From the NCBI RefSeq assembly GCF_020687695.1, contig NZ_JAJEWL010000015.1, forward strand, positions 1 through 33,697: DNA of 33,697 bases, written 5' to 3'. The DNA comes from Pusillimonas sp. MFBS29 (GTDB lineage Bacteria > Pseudomonadota > Gammaproteobacteria > Burkholderiales > Burkholderiaceae_B). The translations under genes and the position numbers were made by a program. The notes under the pieces are model-generated. The model made no database searches and was not told the origin of the DNA. It saw only the letters and a program-made list of their open reading frames with translations. Numbering within the stretch: the first letter of the stretch is position 1; each line of letters opens with the position of its first letter. Shown here in pieces: positions 16,488 to 24,301 of the stretch.

Positions 16488-17888
16488 TCAACAAGCCTTC
16501 GCATTCGAGAGGTCGTTGCGCGTTTGTAAACGGATCAGCCCCAACTTGCCGTATAGGTACTGGTCGGAGTATTGGCGATACCCCGTTCCCCGTTTCCCTC
16601 GCCGCCGCATCAACCAGATTCGCAGACGTCGCGCCGTATAGTTGTCAAGCAGGCGATACGCCTGCTTGACAGGGCCTTGATTGAAATAACCCGCCCAGCC
16701 CCGCAGAAGCGGATTGAGGCGTTCTATTCGGCTCTCAGGTCCCAGCGCATTCCAGCGGGATGTCGTCATGTCGTGGACTTCCTTCATCACGCGCTTGATG
16801 GCCTTTCGGGATGGCGCTGTTCCCCAATAGGGCCGGCCATCCTTTCCGTAGAAACGGCCGACGGTGTAGCCAAGAAAGTCAAAACGCTCATCCGGCAGTT
16901 TCACCAGCCGCGTTTTCTTTTCATTGACCGTCAGGCCTAGCTTCTGCATCAGTTGCCGCATCACGATCATCGCTTGCTCGCCGTATCCGGCCTTGCACAG
17001 AATCACGAAGTCATCGGCGTAATTCACCACCTCTGATTTGAACCTGTGGTTGTACCCTCGCCCGTACCACGCCAGCATGAAGCGTCGGAAGTACAGGTTT
17101 GCCAGCAGTGGCGAGATGATGCCGCCTTGCGGTGTTCCCCGGTGAGTGTCCTTGGCGGCAGTGCTGCGTTCCTCGTGGCCGCGGCCCTTGCGCTCAATCA
17201 CCGGAGAATTCAACCACTCGCGAATGATTCCGAGCACAGTACCATCAGCCACGCGGCGTGCCACACAGCGCATCAGGTCCCCGTGGGGAATAGTGTTGAA
17301 GTAATCTGAGAGATCCGCGTCGACAACTTCTCGGGCGCCCCGCTTCACAATGCCGAAGTGAATGCGCCGAAGGGCCATCTTTGCGTCTACCCCCGACCGA
17401 AAGCCATACTGCCAAGGATACAGATCCACCTCAAAGATGGGTCCGATCACCAGAAGTACAGCGGCTTGGACAACCCGGTCCCGCACACAGGGGATACCGA
17501 GCGGACGTTCGCCACCATTGGCTTTAGGAATCCACACACGAAGCAGGGGGCCAGGCCGATACTGCTTGACCCTTAGTTCCTGCTGCAATCTTTCCAGCCA
17601 CTGCCGCCTGCCTTGGGTTTCAATCTGCTCGAATCGTTCTCCATCCACCCCCGGCGCCCCGCGATTGGCGCGGCATTTACGGTAGGCTTCTTCAAGAACG
17701 TCCATTCGACAGACCTTGTCCCACAGGCTATAGAAGCGCGCAGCCGGTTCACTCTTGGCTTTCGCCTGCAATGTGGTCTGTAACGTCCGAACCGATAACC
17801 TCGGGGTTAATAGACTCTCGTCAATCCCCAGGCTCTTGCTACTTTCCATCATTCGTCCCGAAACAGGGGGCCTTTGCTCGACTGGCAT
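16488..17888 (-). CDS. Group II intron reverse transcriptase/maturase
   Basis: A 466-residue LtrA-like intron-encoded protein. RT motifs run in order: RANRGAPGVDG (about 73-83), RPLGIPCVRDRVVQ (128-141), DADLSDYFNTIPH (190-202), RGTPQGGIISPLLANLY (250-266), the catalytic YADD at 290-293, and KLPDERFDFLGYTVG. The maturase X domain includes LNPLLRGWAGYFNQG. No HNH endonuclease domain follows, so target priming would depend on nascent strands or other means. The ORF is intact, so the intron may be active even though its host gene is dead. An ATG pair at residues 13-14 is an alternative start. Confidence 0.95.
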   Translation of the reverse strand: MPVEQRPPVSGRMMESSKSLGIDESLLTPRLSVRTLQTTLQAKAKSEPAARFYSLWDKVCRMDVLEEAYRKCRANRGAPGVDGERFEQIETQGRRQWLERLQQELRVKQYRPGPLLRVWIPKANGGERPLGIPCVRDRVVQAAVLLVIGPIFEVDLYPWQYGFRSGVDAKMALRRIHFGIVKRGAREVVDADLSDYFNTIPHGDLMRCVARRVADGTVLGIIREWLNSPVIERKGRGHEERSTAAKDTHRGTPQGGIISPLLANLYFRRFMLAWYGRGYNHRFKSEVVNYADDFVILCKAGYGEQAMIVMRQLMQKLGLTVNEKKTRLVKLPDERFDFLGYTVGRFYGKDGRPYWGTAPSRKAIKRVMKEVHDMTTSRWNALGPESRIERLNPLLRGWAGYFNQGPVKQAYRLLDNYTARRLRIWLMRRRGKRGTGYRQYSDQYLYGKLGLIRLQTRNDLSNAKAC

Positions 17889-18620
17889 TACCCAGCGTCA
17901 ACACTACTACGCCCCCATCCGTCATCCACGGGGCCGGTTCCATTCCTCACGGAATCACCGTTGCCGCTCTGCCAAAGACCGGCACCACCATGGACTTCCC
18001 TTGTTGCACGATTAGTCTGTGCTCTGCGTGCTGCCACCACTACCCCGGTGGAATCCCTGGATGCATATCACGCTCACTTCTCCAGCGACGGCGGTCTTCC
18101 TCGTTATTATGGCGAGTCGACTTCCACAACGACATTTCGAGGCCTGCTCAGTGTTCACTCACGTTACGGCCCGCAGAGTCCACTGGCCTCCTACGAGGCC
18201 TTTTTCAGAGAGTGCTTCAACTCATTTGTTACCTCCTGAGTCGCCCCCTGTGCTTCCGGCCGGAGCGAGAGTGGCCGGGTCGGGTTTGCACCGACCTACT
18301 AAATCGTGCCTTAGCAAGGCACACATAACAATTGGATCGAGAATCAGATTCGGCCCATCGCCCTGGGTCGCAAGAACTGGCTGTTCGCCGGCTCCCAGCG
18401 GGCGGGCCGTCGTGCGGCTGCCGTTATGAGTCTGATCCAGTCGGCGAAGATGAACGGGCATGATCCGTATGCGTATCTGAAGGATGTGCTTACGCGCCTG
18501 CCTACGCATCCGAATAACCGGATCCAGGACCTGTTGCCGCATCGGTGGCAACCCGAAACGACGTAGTTAACGCGTTAACCCGAACCCTTGAAAACTGACG
18601 GCGGCTATTGCGGCCGTCAG

Positions 18621-18646
18621 TCAATGTGCGTTCGGCGGACGCTTAC
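18621..18646 (+). repeat. IS66 right terminal inverted repeat
   Basis: Ends ...GGCGGACGCTTAC. It is the reverse complement of the left repeat at 14147-14172 with one mismatch, and the 8-bp target copy follows. Confidence 0.93.
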
Positions 18647-18654
18647 GGTATTGA
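18647..18654 (+). repeat. Right 8-bp target-site duplication of IS66
   Basis: GGTATTGA, an exact copy of 14139-14146, followed by the final integrase codons. Confidence 0.92.
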
Positions 18655-18844
18655 AGTCGATGACGCTCTGGAAATGGCAGAGCAGACAGAAGTGTGACAT
18701 CTACTTACAATCGAACAGGACAGCGACCGAGATGGTCACTGTCCGGCCTAGAGCGGACGTTAAGTCGCAACACCTCACAGGCGATTAAGGTGAGGATGAT
18801 TGTTAGGCTTTAGGACGGACGAATAAGAAGTGAGCATGCTCAGT

Positions 18845-20857
18845 TTATAGCCTCACGATCTCCCATGTATTCGTACAAATCTCAGCCTCCATTTTTTGGA
18901 AACGAGACTCATGCACGGCGAAACAAAGCAGATGCGTTGGCCTCGAAAAGCCCACGTAGACCATTTTGGCCGATTGTCGCACTCGATTATGTAGCTTGTC
19001 GCTCAGCGGCTTGGCATGGAACTGAGACATTAGCCGCTCAGACTCGTAGTTGCCGCCACCACCTTTTTCATAAAATGACTCCATGTATAAAGTTGCCGTA
19101 TGGGTTTCGCCCTTGACCCTATGAACAGTTGAGACGTCTACTCTGATGCCGTCGTAAATGACGACATTGCACTCCTCCTGGGGAGGTGTTGTATCGGGAG
19201 TCGACAGGTTTTCAAGCTCTCCAAACACGAAGTCTTTGCTCGCTGCGAACTGTCGATCGAAAGCAGCACAGAACTCTGGCATCCACTGGCGGATCTCCTG
19301 AAGAGCACTATCACGGTCACCCCCGGCAATTGCCAAACACCATCGGTACATGTTCGACTGATAGTTCTCCCAGACATCTGGACTATTCGTCTGCAGAAAT
19401 CCCTTCATACTATTTTTGACGAAGTGGCTGTCTTCCGCGTCTGTAGCACTTTCCAGTCTCAAAACCCGTAGCAAAGCATCAACGATGGTTTGTTCAATCG
19501 GGGAAAACGACGTGACATCATGTTGCGCAAGTGCCAGGTGGCTCTCAAGCACTTCGTGGTGCACCCGGCCAGTTGGTGCAATCCTCGCGTATGGTGGGTG
19601 ATAGTCTGTCAGCCTGGTTTTTTTGGATTCGCCCTTTATGGTCCAGCACACCGCCTTGCATCGGGACTTATCATGTAATGGGAGAAGTTGTGCATTCGCG
19701 AGTTCGCGAACGATACTTGCAAAGCGTTGGATAACGCCCAATCTGGTCGTATCCGAGTAGACGATAAAGCGCGGTTTGATCATCACTGCGGATCCATCGG
19801 GATTTTTCTGTCGCCCCTCAATCCTGATAGGGCTGACACCAAATACGCTGACGACATCGGCAAGTATCGGGCCTAATCGATAGCTGCCGTTTAGCTCGAG
19901 CACCTTCTCGCGACTTTCCCAAAACTCTTCAGCAACACTTGACCTGCCATCAAAGATGGATTGGTTTCTGTCCCCAATGCGCTGATACCCACCTCTATAA
20001 GCTCCCACATCAAAGAAGAGATCCTCCAACAACTCATATTGATGGCGTTCCATATCCTGCATCTCGTCCACAAATACGTGGGCAAAACGCTGCTGGAGCA
20101 TACTCTTGATCTGCGGATTTCTATTAAGTGCCACGCTCGCAAGGAAGTACGCATCGTCATAGCAGAGGTAGCCTAATTTCAGGATCATCAGCTTAAAGGC
20201 GTGGACCCATTCTCTGATACGTCCTTTTTCCGAAGCACTCCAGTCGGAATAGTTGCTTGGCTTGGTACGTCCTAGAGGCTTCTTGAAATCGATAGCCTTA
20301 CCAGCATAGCCTTCGGTCAGCGTTGCCTTGCCGTCGACCCAAGACCAGCGAATCCTCTTGACGTTCAACATTAGAAAGTACCGGGCGTTCTTACTCTCCT
20401 GCTTTGTGAATCCTTTTATGCTAAAAGGCGGATTAGAAAACAGTGCCTCATAGGCTGCATCGTCGATGTGTAAGGGTGCCTTCTTGTACCAATTCACGTA
20501 ATACGGGACCGCTAGAAACTCATCCACAAATCTCTGGATAGTCCCTATGAAATTGGGGTACCGAAATAGCTGCGTACAGTGCGTCCCGATTCGATCACGA
20601 ATTTCATCAACAGCAGCGTTCGTATGAGAGATGACAAGGATGCCGCTACCATCCATTCTTGGCAGATAACGATCCAGGATGAGGAGCTTGGCTAGCAGTG
20701 CAGTCGTCTTACCGCTCCCAGGCACAGCAAGTAGGTCAAGGGTTCCCATATCGCAAATGAAGCGCAGCCTCTCCTTGTCGAACGACTCCCCCGCTGGGAG
20801 AAGAATACGTTCTGCATAGGCGATGTCGTCAAGCGACGGATGAAAGACCGCAGGCAT
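18845..20857 (-). CDS. UvrD-like superfamily 1 helicase, Gabija GajB-like
   Basis: A 670-residue SF1A helicase. Walker A AVPGSGKT is at residues 44-51, ISHTNAAVDEIR is motif Ia, DEMQD is motif II, and GDRNQSIFDG is motif III. Motif V is VHRVKGETHTATL and motif VI is VYVGFSRPTHLL. An upstream in-frame start would add 34 residues that overlap the previous gene more deeply; the ATG at 20857 fits better and leaves a 29-bp overlap, implying translational coupling. Pairing with an OLD-family nuclease is the hallmark of Gabija (class 2 OLD) phage defence, in which the helicase partners GajA. It is longer than typical GajB (about 500 residues), so I call it Gabija-like. Confidence 0.82.
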   Translation of the reverse strand: MPAVFHPSLDDIAYAERILLPAGESFDKERLRFICDMGTLDLLAVPGSGKTTALLAKLLILDRYLPRMDGSGILVISHTNAAVDEIRDRIGTHCTQLFRYPNFIGTIQRFVDEFLAVPYYVNWYKKAPLHIDDAAYEALFSNPPFSIKGFTKQESKNARYFLMLNVKRIRWSWVDGKATLTEGYAGKAIDFKKPLGRTKPSNYSDWSASEKGRIREWVHAFKLMILKLGYLCYDDAYFLASVALNRNPQIKSMLQQRFAHVFVDEMQDMERHQYELLEDLFFDVGAYRGGYQRIGDRNQSIFDGRSSVAEEFWESREKVLELNGSYRLGPILADVVSVFGVSPIRIEGRQKNPDGSAVMIKPRFIVYSDTTRLGVIQRFASIVRELANAQLLPLHDKSRCKAVCWTIKGESKKTRLTDYHPPYARIAPTGRVHHEVLESHLALAQHDVTSFSPIEQTIVDALLRVLRLESATDAEDSHFVKNSMKGFLQTNSPDVWENYQSNMYRWCLAIAGGDRDSALQEIRQWMPEFCAAFDRQFAASKDFVFGELENLSTPDTTPPQEECNVVIYDGIRVDVSTVHRVKGETHTATLYMESFYEKGGGGNYESERLMSQFHAKPLSDKLHNRVRQSAKMVYVGFSRPTHLLCFAVHESRFQKMEAEICTNTWEIVRL

Positions 20858-22625
20858 ACTGGATGGCTTGAATGAGGTAAGCGATGTGACTGTCCTTCCC
20901 CAGGACAGCGTAGTCCTTTGTTTTCGAATCACTATGCAGTCGGGCAGCGTCAATCCCATTGTTAGCGATCACTTGCGCCAAGCGTGCAGCGATCTCAGTT
21001 TTAGCCAACACGCGACGTTGAAGCTTATCGGACAGTGTGGCCTCAAAGTCTGTCCAATCTGTTTTGCTGTGCACGTCCTTGGCAATCTCGACGAATTTAT
21101 CCCCGAAGGTCACTGATTTCCATAGACAATACTCCAACGTCCATTGGGGGGCTATAAAGGATTTAACGCATTGCCCATCGTACTTTTCTGCTTTGTTTGC
21201 GATTGCCTCCGTCAGCTTCGCTTTATCGCCCAGGCTAGAACCATCTTCCTCTGACGGCTGTATATCAGAGTCTGTCACCACTGCTATAGGCCTTGTGAAA
21301 TAAGGCTCACTCTTTCTTTTAAAGATGTTGGTATAGCGGATGAATGCCAAGCTATTCACATTAACGACGGCAACTCCTGCTGCCGTCAAGTTGTACCCCG
21401 CCAGCTTGGCCAATTCATACATCAGCAATTCCTCAGACCACCCTTCGACCAGAATTACCCCCCTTGAGAAAAACAGATTGGCCTTTGTTACATCGAGAAA
21501 TCGCTCAAGAAATGCATAGTCGTTTCCACTGAGTTCAGTATGGCTTTCTCCCATGGGAAACGCATTGCCGTTACCGCAGATGATCAAGTTCTCAAGCCGA
21601 AGTTTAGATCCAATATTTGGGCTGTGCGTAGTCAGAATGAGCTGCACATCTTTTTGTTGCTGGAACGTCTCGATCGCTTGCATCTGGGCTTGCGGATGCA
21701 AGTGCGCCTCCAACTCTTCGACCAAGCCAAGCCTAAGCCCCGCCCAGTTCTCCTTGTTGAGATGCAAGAGCTCCGACGCCATAAAAAGGCGATTAAGCGT
21801 TCCCAGGCCTGGCCGCGTCTCGCCTTGTATCGAGAGTTCCAGCTTCTCCAGCAGGCTTCGAAGTTGCGTCCGCTCAGTCACTGCGAGGCTAGTCTTGCAC
21901 CCGTCTTGGTAAAGTGCACCGATATAGGTGTCGATCTGGTCCTTCAATCCCTTGCCAAGTTGGTCATCAATTTCGGCACCTGCGTAATCCTTCCCAACAA
22001 AATATCCTTCGATGGAGCCATTAAATGCCTCCAATAGTTTGAGCAGGACATGATCCGCATTCTTATTTTTGAAAGCCTCATGCCCTAACAAGATTTGGGA
22101 TAGTCGTGAGTTTTTGCGTGCGACGAGCTCCTCTTTGGCATCGCGCAGTGGCTTCAGGTAGGTAACTTTCAGATATTCCCGAGCCTCAGGGCTAAGCGCC
22201 TTTCCGCGACTATCAGCACCAGCTCGTACTTCGTATGGAAGAATTTTTCCGTTTGCAGGATTTCTTAATACATCCAGATTGAGGCATAGTAGAGGGTTAA
22301 GCTTCCCATCCACTGTTTCCCAACTCAGAAATTCGGTGAAATTCTTGCCTTCATCAAGTCCTATGCCAGATAGGATCAACTCGATACGCAGACGATGCTG
22401 ACCAGCATGGAAATCATCTTCATCGATTCGAGCCCATTCATAGCTGTGGGTTTTCAACACGATTCGAATTGCATCGATAATGGCAGACTTTCCCGAATCA
22501 TTTTCCCCAATTAGTACATTGAGGCCCGGATTGAATGACAAACTAAGATGAGGCTTTTCTAATAAGAAATCGGCATTGCTACCAAATTTCCTGAAGTTCC
22601 ACAATTTGAGAGTTGATAAATACAA
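20829..22625 (-). CDS. OLD-family ATPase/TOPRIM nuclease, Gabija GajA-like
   Basis: A 598-residue protein close to GajA in length. The ABC/SMC-type ATPase part has Walker A GENDSGKS at 40-47, Walker B LGLVEELEAHLHP at 299-311, and the H-loop LTTHSP at 331-336. The TOPRIM part has ILVEGWSEE with E394 and TDSDIQP with the DxD at 452-454, the metal-binding residues of OLD nucleases. The start is a TTG at 22625 preceded by AAGAGGAAAA; the protein then opens YLSTLKLWNFRKFG, as in this family. It overlaps the helicase gene, so both are made from one mRNA. Known Gabija nucleases nick phage DNA when nucleotide pools fall; whether that holds here is inference. Confidence 0.85.
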   Translation of the reverse strand: MYLSTLKLWNFRKFGSNADFLLEKPHLSLSFNPGLNVLIGENDSGKSAIIDAIRIVLKTHSYEWARIDEDDFHAGQHRLRIELILSGIGLDEGKNFTEFLSWETVDGKLNPLLCLNLDVLRNPANGKILPYEVRAGADSRGKALSPEAREYLKVTYLKPLRDAKEELVARKNSRLSQILLGHEAFKNKNADHVLLKLLEAFNGSIEGYFVGKDYAGAEIDDQLGKGLKDQIDTYIGALYQDGCKTSLAVTERTQLRSLLEKLELSIQGETRPGLGTLNRLFMASELLHLNKENWAGLRLGLVEELEAHLHPQAQMQAIETFQQQKDVQLILTTHSPNIGSKLRLENLIICGNGNAFPMGESHTELSGNDYAFLERFLDVTKANLFFSRGVILVEGWSEELLMYELAKLAGYNLTAAGVAVVNVNSLAFIRYTNIFKRKSEPYFTRPIAVVTDSDIQPSEEDGSSLGDKAKLTEAIANKAEKYDGQCVKSFIAPQWTLEYCLWKSVTFGDKFVEIAKDVHSKTDWTDFEATLSDKLQRRVLAKTEIAARLAQVIANNGIDAARLHSDSKTKDYAVLGKDSHIAYLIQAIQYACGLSSVA

Positions 22626-22948
22626 AATTTTTCCTCTTACATTAGCAAGAGCTTATGGATAGCAAAGATGCATTATGCAACATTAATGACTGAATCGAAC
22701 TTATTTTTCGATAGGGTGTCCAGCCATCGAACTTCCGCTTTGGGTCGGTTTAAGACCGATGAAGGCCTTCAAACGGCCAGAAGCGACCTATTACTGAAAC
22801 CAGTTATTCGGCAGCTATGGCAAAGGACGGTTTCGCCCTAAAGGCTGTGACGATACAGTGGGATATAAAGAAGAATCCCGCCGGAGACTTCTGAGCCCGA
22901 TTCCCCAAATTACAGAGCTTCCAACCAAACTAACCGTTAGAGCGGACG
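22626..22948. other. Divergent intergenic region between GajA-like and DUF4238 genes
   Basis: It must hold promoters for both directions. The left part (22626-22720) is AT-rich and suits the minus-strand operon. The right part contains imperfect palindromic sequence (CTTTGGGTCGGTTTAAGACCGATG, and GGCCTTCAAACGGCC at 22764-22778) of the kind often seen between genes in accessory islands. I could not fix a -35/-10 pair with confidence. Confidence 0.4.
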
Positions 22949-23980
22949 ATGGCAAAAACTATTCAGCTTCGCAAAAACAACCACTACGTACCGCAGCTCT
23001 ATCTGAAGCAGTGGGTGACGAATGGGAAGATCCCCACCTATCGGCTTCTCGTCCCGAACAGTGAGGCGCCTCTATGGAAGGATCACTCCCTTCGGGGCAT
23101 TGCCTTCCATCAACATCTGTACACCTATCTAGCAGGTCAAGAGGAAACTGACGAGTTCGAGCGTTGGCTTAGCCAGGAATTCGAAGCGCCTGCCGAGGAA
23201 GCTATTCGTCTCGCAATCAATGACGAGAGAATGTCCCAAGAACACTGGAGAAAATTAGTTCGATTCGCCGTTGCCCAGGATGTCCGCACCCCTGCTAACT
23301 TGCGCACCTTCCTTGCTCGACACCGCGACACGATGCAAAAGTTGATGAACGAGACGCTTGAAACTTCTGTCAGGCACCTTGAAGCTGCCGTCAAGGCTGG
23401 GGTCACGATACCAAAATCAGAACCAGACATTAACAACCCCTTCCCGCTCAAGGTTTTAATTACGAGGTATCCGGAGGGAGACGGGGACATAGAGACCAGG
23501 ACTGTCGTAGGGAGGCGCCTATGGCTATGGAGTATGCGGCACTTGCTAACCGACACCATCACGAAAATTACCAATAACCATTGGACTGTCGTGCATGCCC
23601 CGGCCGGAATGTCATGGCCAACATCGGACAACCCTCTTATCAAGCTCAACTACCACAACAATAAGAACTATGACTTTGGGGGTGGTTGGGGTGTTCCTAA
23701 AGTCGACATCATTATGCCTCTCAGCCCGAAACACCTTCTCCACAATTGCATAGGCCGGAGAAGCTGGCCTAGAGGAACTGTGCTTGACAGGCAGACGGCA
23801 CAGTTCCTACGAAAGGTCATAGTTGAGCATGCCGACCGCTACATCTTCGACAAAGGAAAGAGTGACGTTCAGAACATACGCCCCAGAGCCGCTAGCTTGG
23901 CAGCCTACAATCAAGAACGGGCTACTTGGCAGAACTGGGGCAACGAACAAAGCCAAGCTGAAGCTGAGTTATTCGGCTAG
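22949..23980 (+). CDS. DUF4238-domain protein
   Basis: A 343-residue protein opening with KNNHYVPQLYLKQW, the N-terminal signature of DUF4238 (NHYVPxxYLKxF). The conserved core continues in AFHQHLYTY and in MSWPTSDNPLIKLN, a motif (TSDNP) also typical of the family. Biochemical function is unknown; members are frequent in defence islands and near mobile elements. No signal peptide or membrane helix is visible. The ATG lacks a strong ribosome-binding site. It is transcribed away from the Gabija-like pair, so it may be a separate anti-phage or regulatory gene. Confidence 0.85.
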   Translation: MAKTIQLRKNNHYVPQLYLKQWVTNGKIPTYRLLVPNSEAPLWKDHSLRGIAFHQHLYTYLAGQEETDEFERWLSQEFEAPAEEAIRLAINDERMSQEHWRKLVRFAVAQDVRTPANLRTFLARHRDTMQKLMNETLETSVRHLEAAVKAGVTIPKSEPDINNPFPLKVLITRYPEGDGDIETRTVVGRRLWLWSMRHLLTDTITKITNNHWTVVHAPAGMSWPTSDNPLIKLNYHNNKNYDFGGGWGVPKVDIIMPLSPKHLLHNCIGRRSWPRGTVLDRQTAQFLRKVIVEHADRYIFDKGKSDVQNIRPRAASLAAYNQERATWQNWGNEQSQAEAELFG

Positions 23981-24301
23981 GTACCTAGCGCTCGAGTGAC
24001 GCGCCACATCTAGAGGACTTGCGGGCCGTGACTCTTAGCCCGTCGGCTGGTCACTAACGGCCAAAAGCGGTCGGACACACTGTCGTGCCGAAAGCAGTTG
24101 GTTGGTATATCGGGACCGGAGTCGGTATGTGTTTATCAATTCTGTTAATGTTGCTCTCCCACACCGAAGCATCACGTGAAGGAAAATCTGCTAACCATTC
24201 CGCGCTGCCAGGCTCCGTCATGTTAGGGAGCGCGCTCTGATGCTAGACGGCAAGATTTTTCCCTATATTAACTGCCTAAGCACCACAATAAATAGCCCAT
24301 C
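23981..24301. other. Intergenic region with eroded palindromic sequence
   Basis: No coding frame is supported. CGGCCAAAAGCGGTCGG at 24057-24073 resembles the eroded stretch before the DUF4238 gene. The right 120 bp is AT-richer and probably contains the promoter of the next gene, but no box could be fixed. Confidence 0.4.

Larger units (their letters stand above)
16335..18324 (-). mobile_element. Group II intron (1,990 bp) inserted in IS66 tnpC
   Basis: Read on the minus strand, the intron begins GTGTGCC at 18324 (GUGYG rule) and ends CTCTAC at 16335 (AY rule). Boundaries are set exactly by the restored tnpC frame. The 5' ribozyme part is about 436 nt. An RT/maturase ORF follows, and domain V lies ten bases after its stop. 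The 5' exon ends TTGTTAT, and a complementary ATAACGA (one G-U pair) at 18107-18101, about 218 nt into the intron, is a good EBS1 candidate. About 111 nt separate domain V from the 3' end, longer than a simple domain VI. Confidence 0.95.
15029..18566 (+). pseudogene. tnpC: IS66 transposase TnpC, interrupted by an antisense group II intron
   Basis: Exon 1 is 15029-16334 and exon 2 is 18325-18566. Joining them gives 1,548 nt, an uninterrupted 515-codon frame, the normal TnpC length. The join reads CCC ATC GAT AAC AAT TGG (PIDNNW), the conserved IS66 C-terminal site. The protein has an N-terminal leucine-zipper-like part, a zinc-binding region (CTCGC at 129-133, CRQC at 165-168), DDE-type segments VVHVDETPVQV and ELVCDDYGGYKA, and in exon 2 ENQIRPIALGRKNWLF. 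The intron points the opposite way, so it cannot be spliced from tnpC mRNA. The broken frame would read into the intron to 16669, yielding a chimera without the last catalytic part. Confidence 0.94.
14147..18646 (+). mobile_element. IS66-family insertion sequence carrying a group II intron
   Basis: The element is 4,500 bp, or 2,510 bp without the intron, which is the normal IS66 size. It starts GTAAGCG and ends CGCTTAC, with 26-bp terminal inverted repeats, and is bounded by 8-bp duplications. It encodes tnpA, tnpB and a tnpC interrupted at 16334/18325. Since the transposase gene is broken, this copy should be unable to move on its own unless helped by another copy. Confidence 0.96.
13565..18697 (+). 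pseudogene. Tyrosine recombinase (phage-type integrase), decayed and split by IS66
   Basis: Starts as MKATMHTALTHEPWNKGKLVGQ. The frame is then lost near 13630, where two bases appear to be missing. It resumes as LKIKDIWAIRVRLQLSND and continues through in-frame stops at 13839-13841 (CAA to TAA likely) and 13896-13898. It keeps the catalytic C-terminal signature THTMRRTKASLIYRRTKNL and LLLGHSKLESTVRYLGIE. The IS66 element inserted after GGTATTGA at 14146. The last codons (VDDALEMAEQTEV and stop) resume at 18655-18697. The enzyme would have been a roughly 200-residue site-specific recombinase. Three lesions unrelated to the IS show it was probably dead or dying independently. Confidence 0.9.

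Noticed and set aside
16335-16669. Continuation of the tnpC frame past 16334 as a 546-residue protein
   Set aside because: From 16335 the frame reads antisense through the group II intron's 3' part; the true tnpC resumes at 18325.
18747-18809. Possible integron attC site (GCCTAGA ... GTTAGGC with an internal CCTCAC/GTGAGG stem)
   Set aside because: The left core box departs from RYYYAAC, no integron integrase or cassette array is present, and a single site of this kind can arise by chance.
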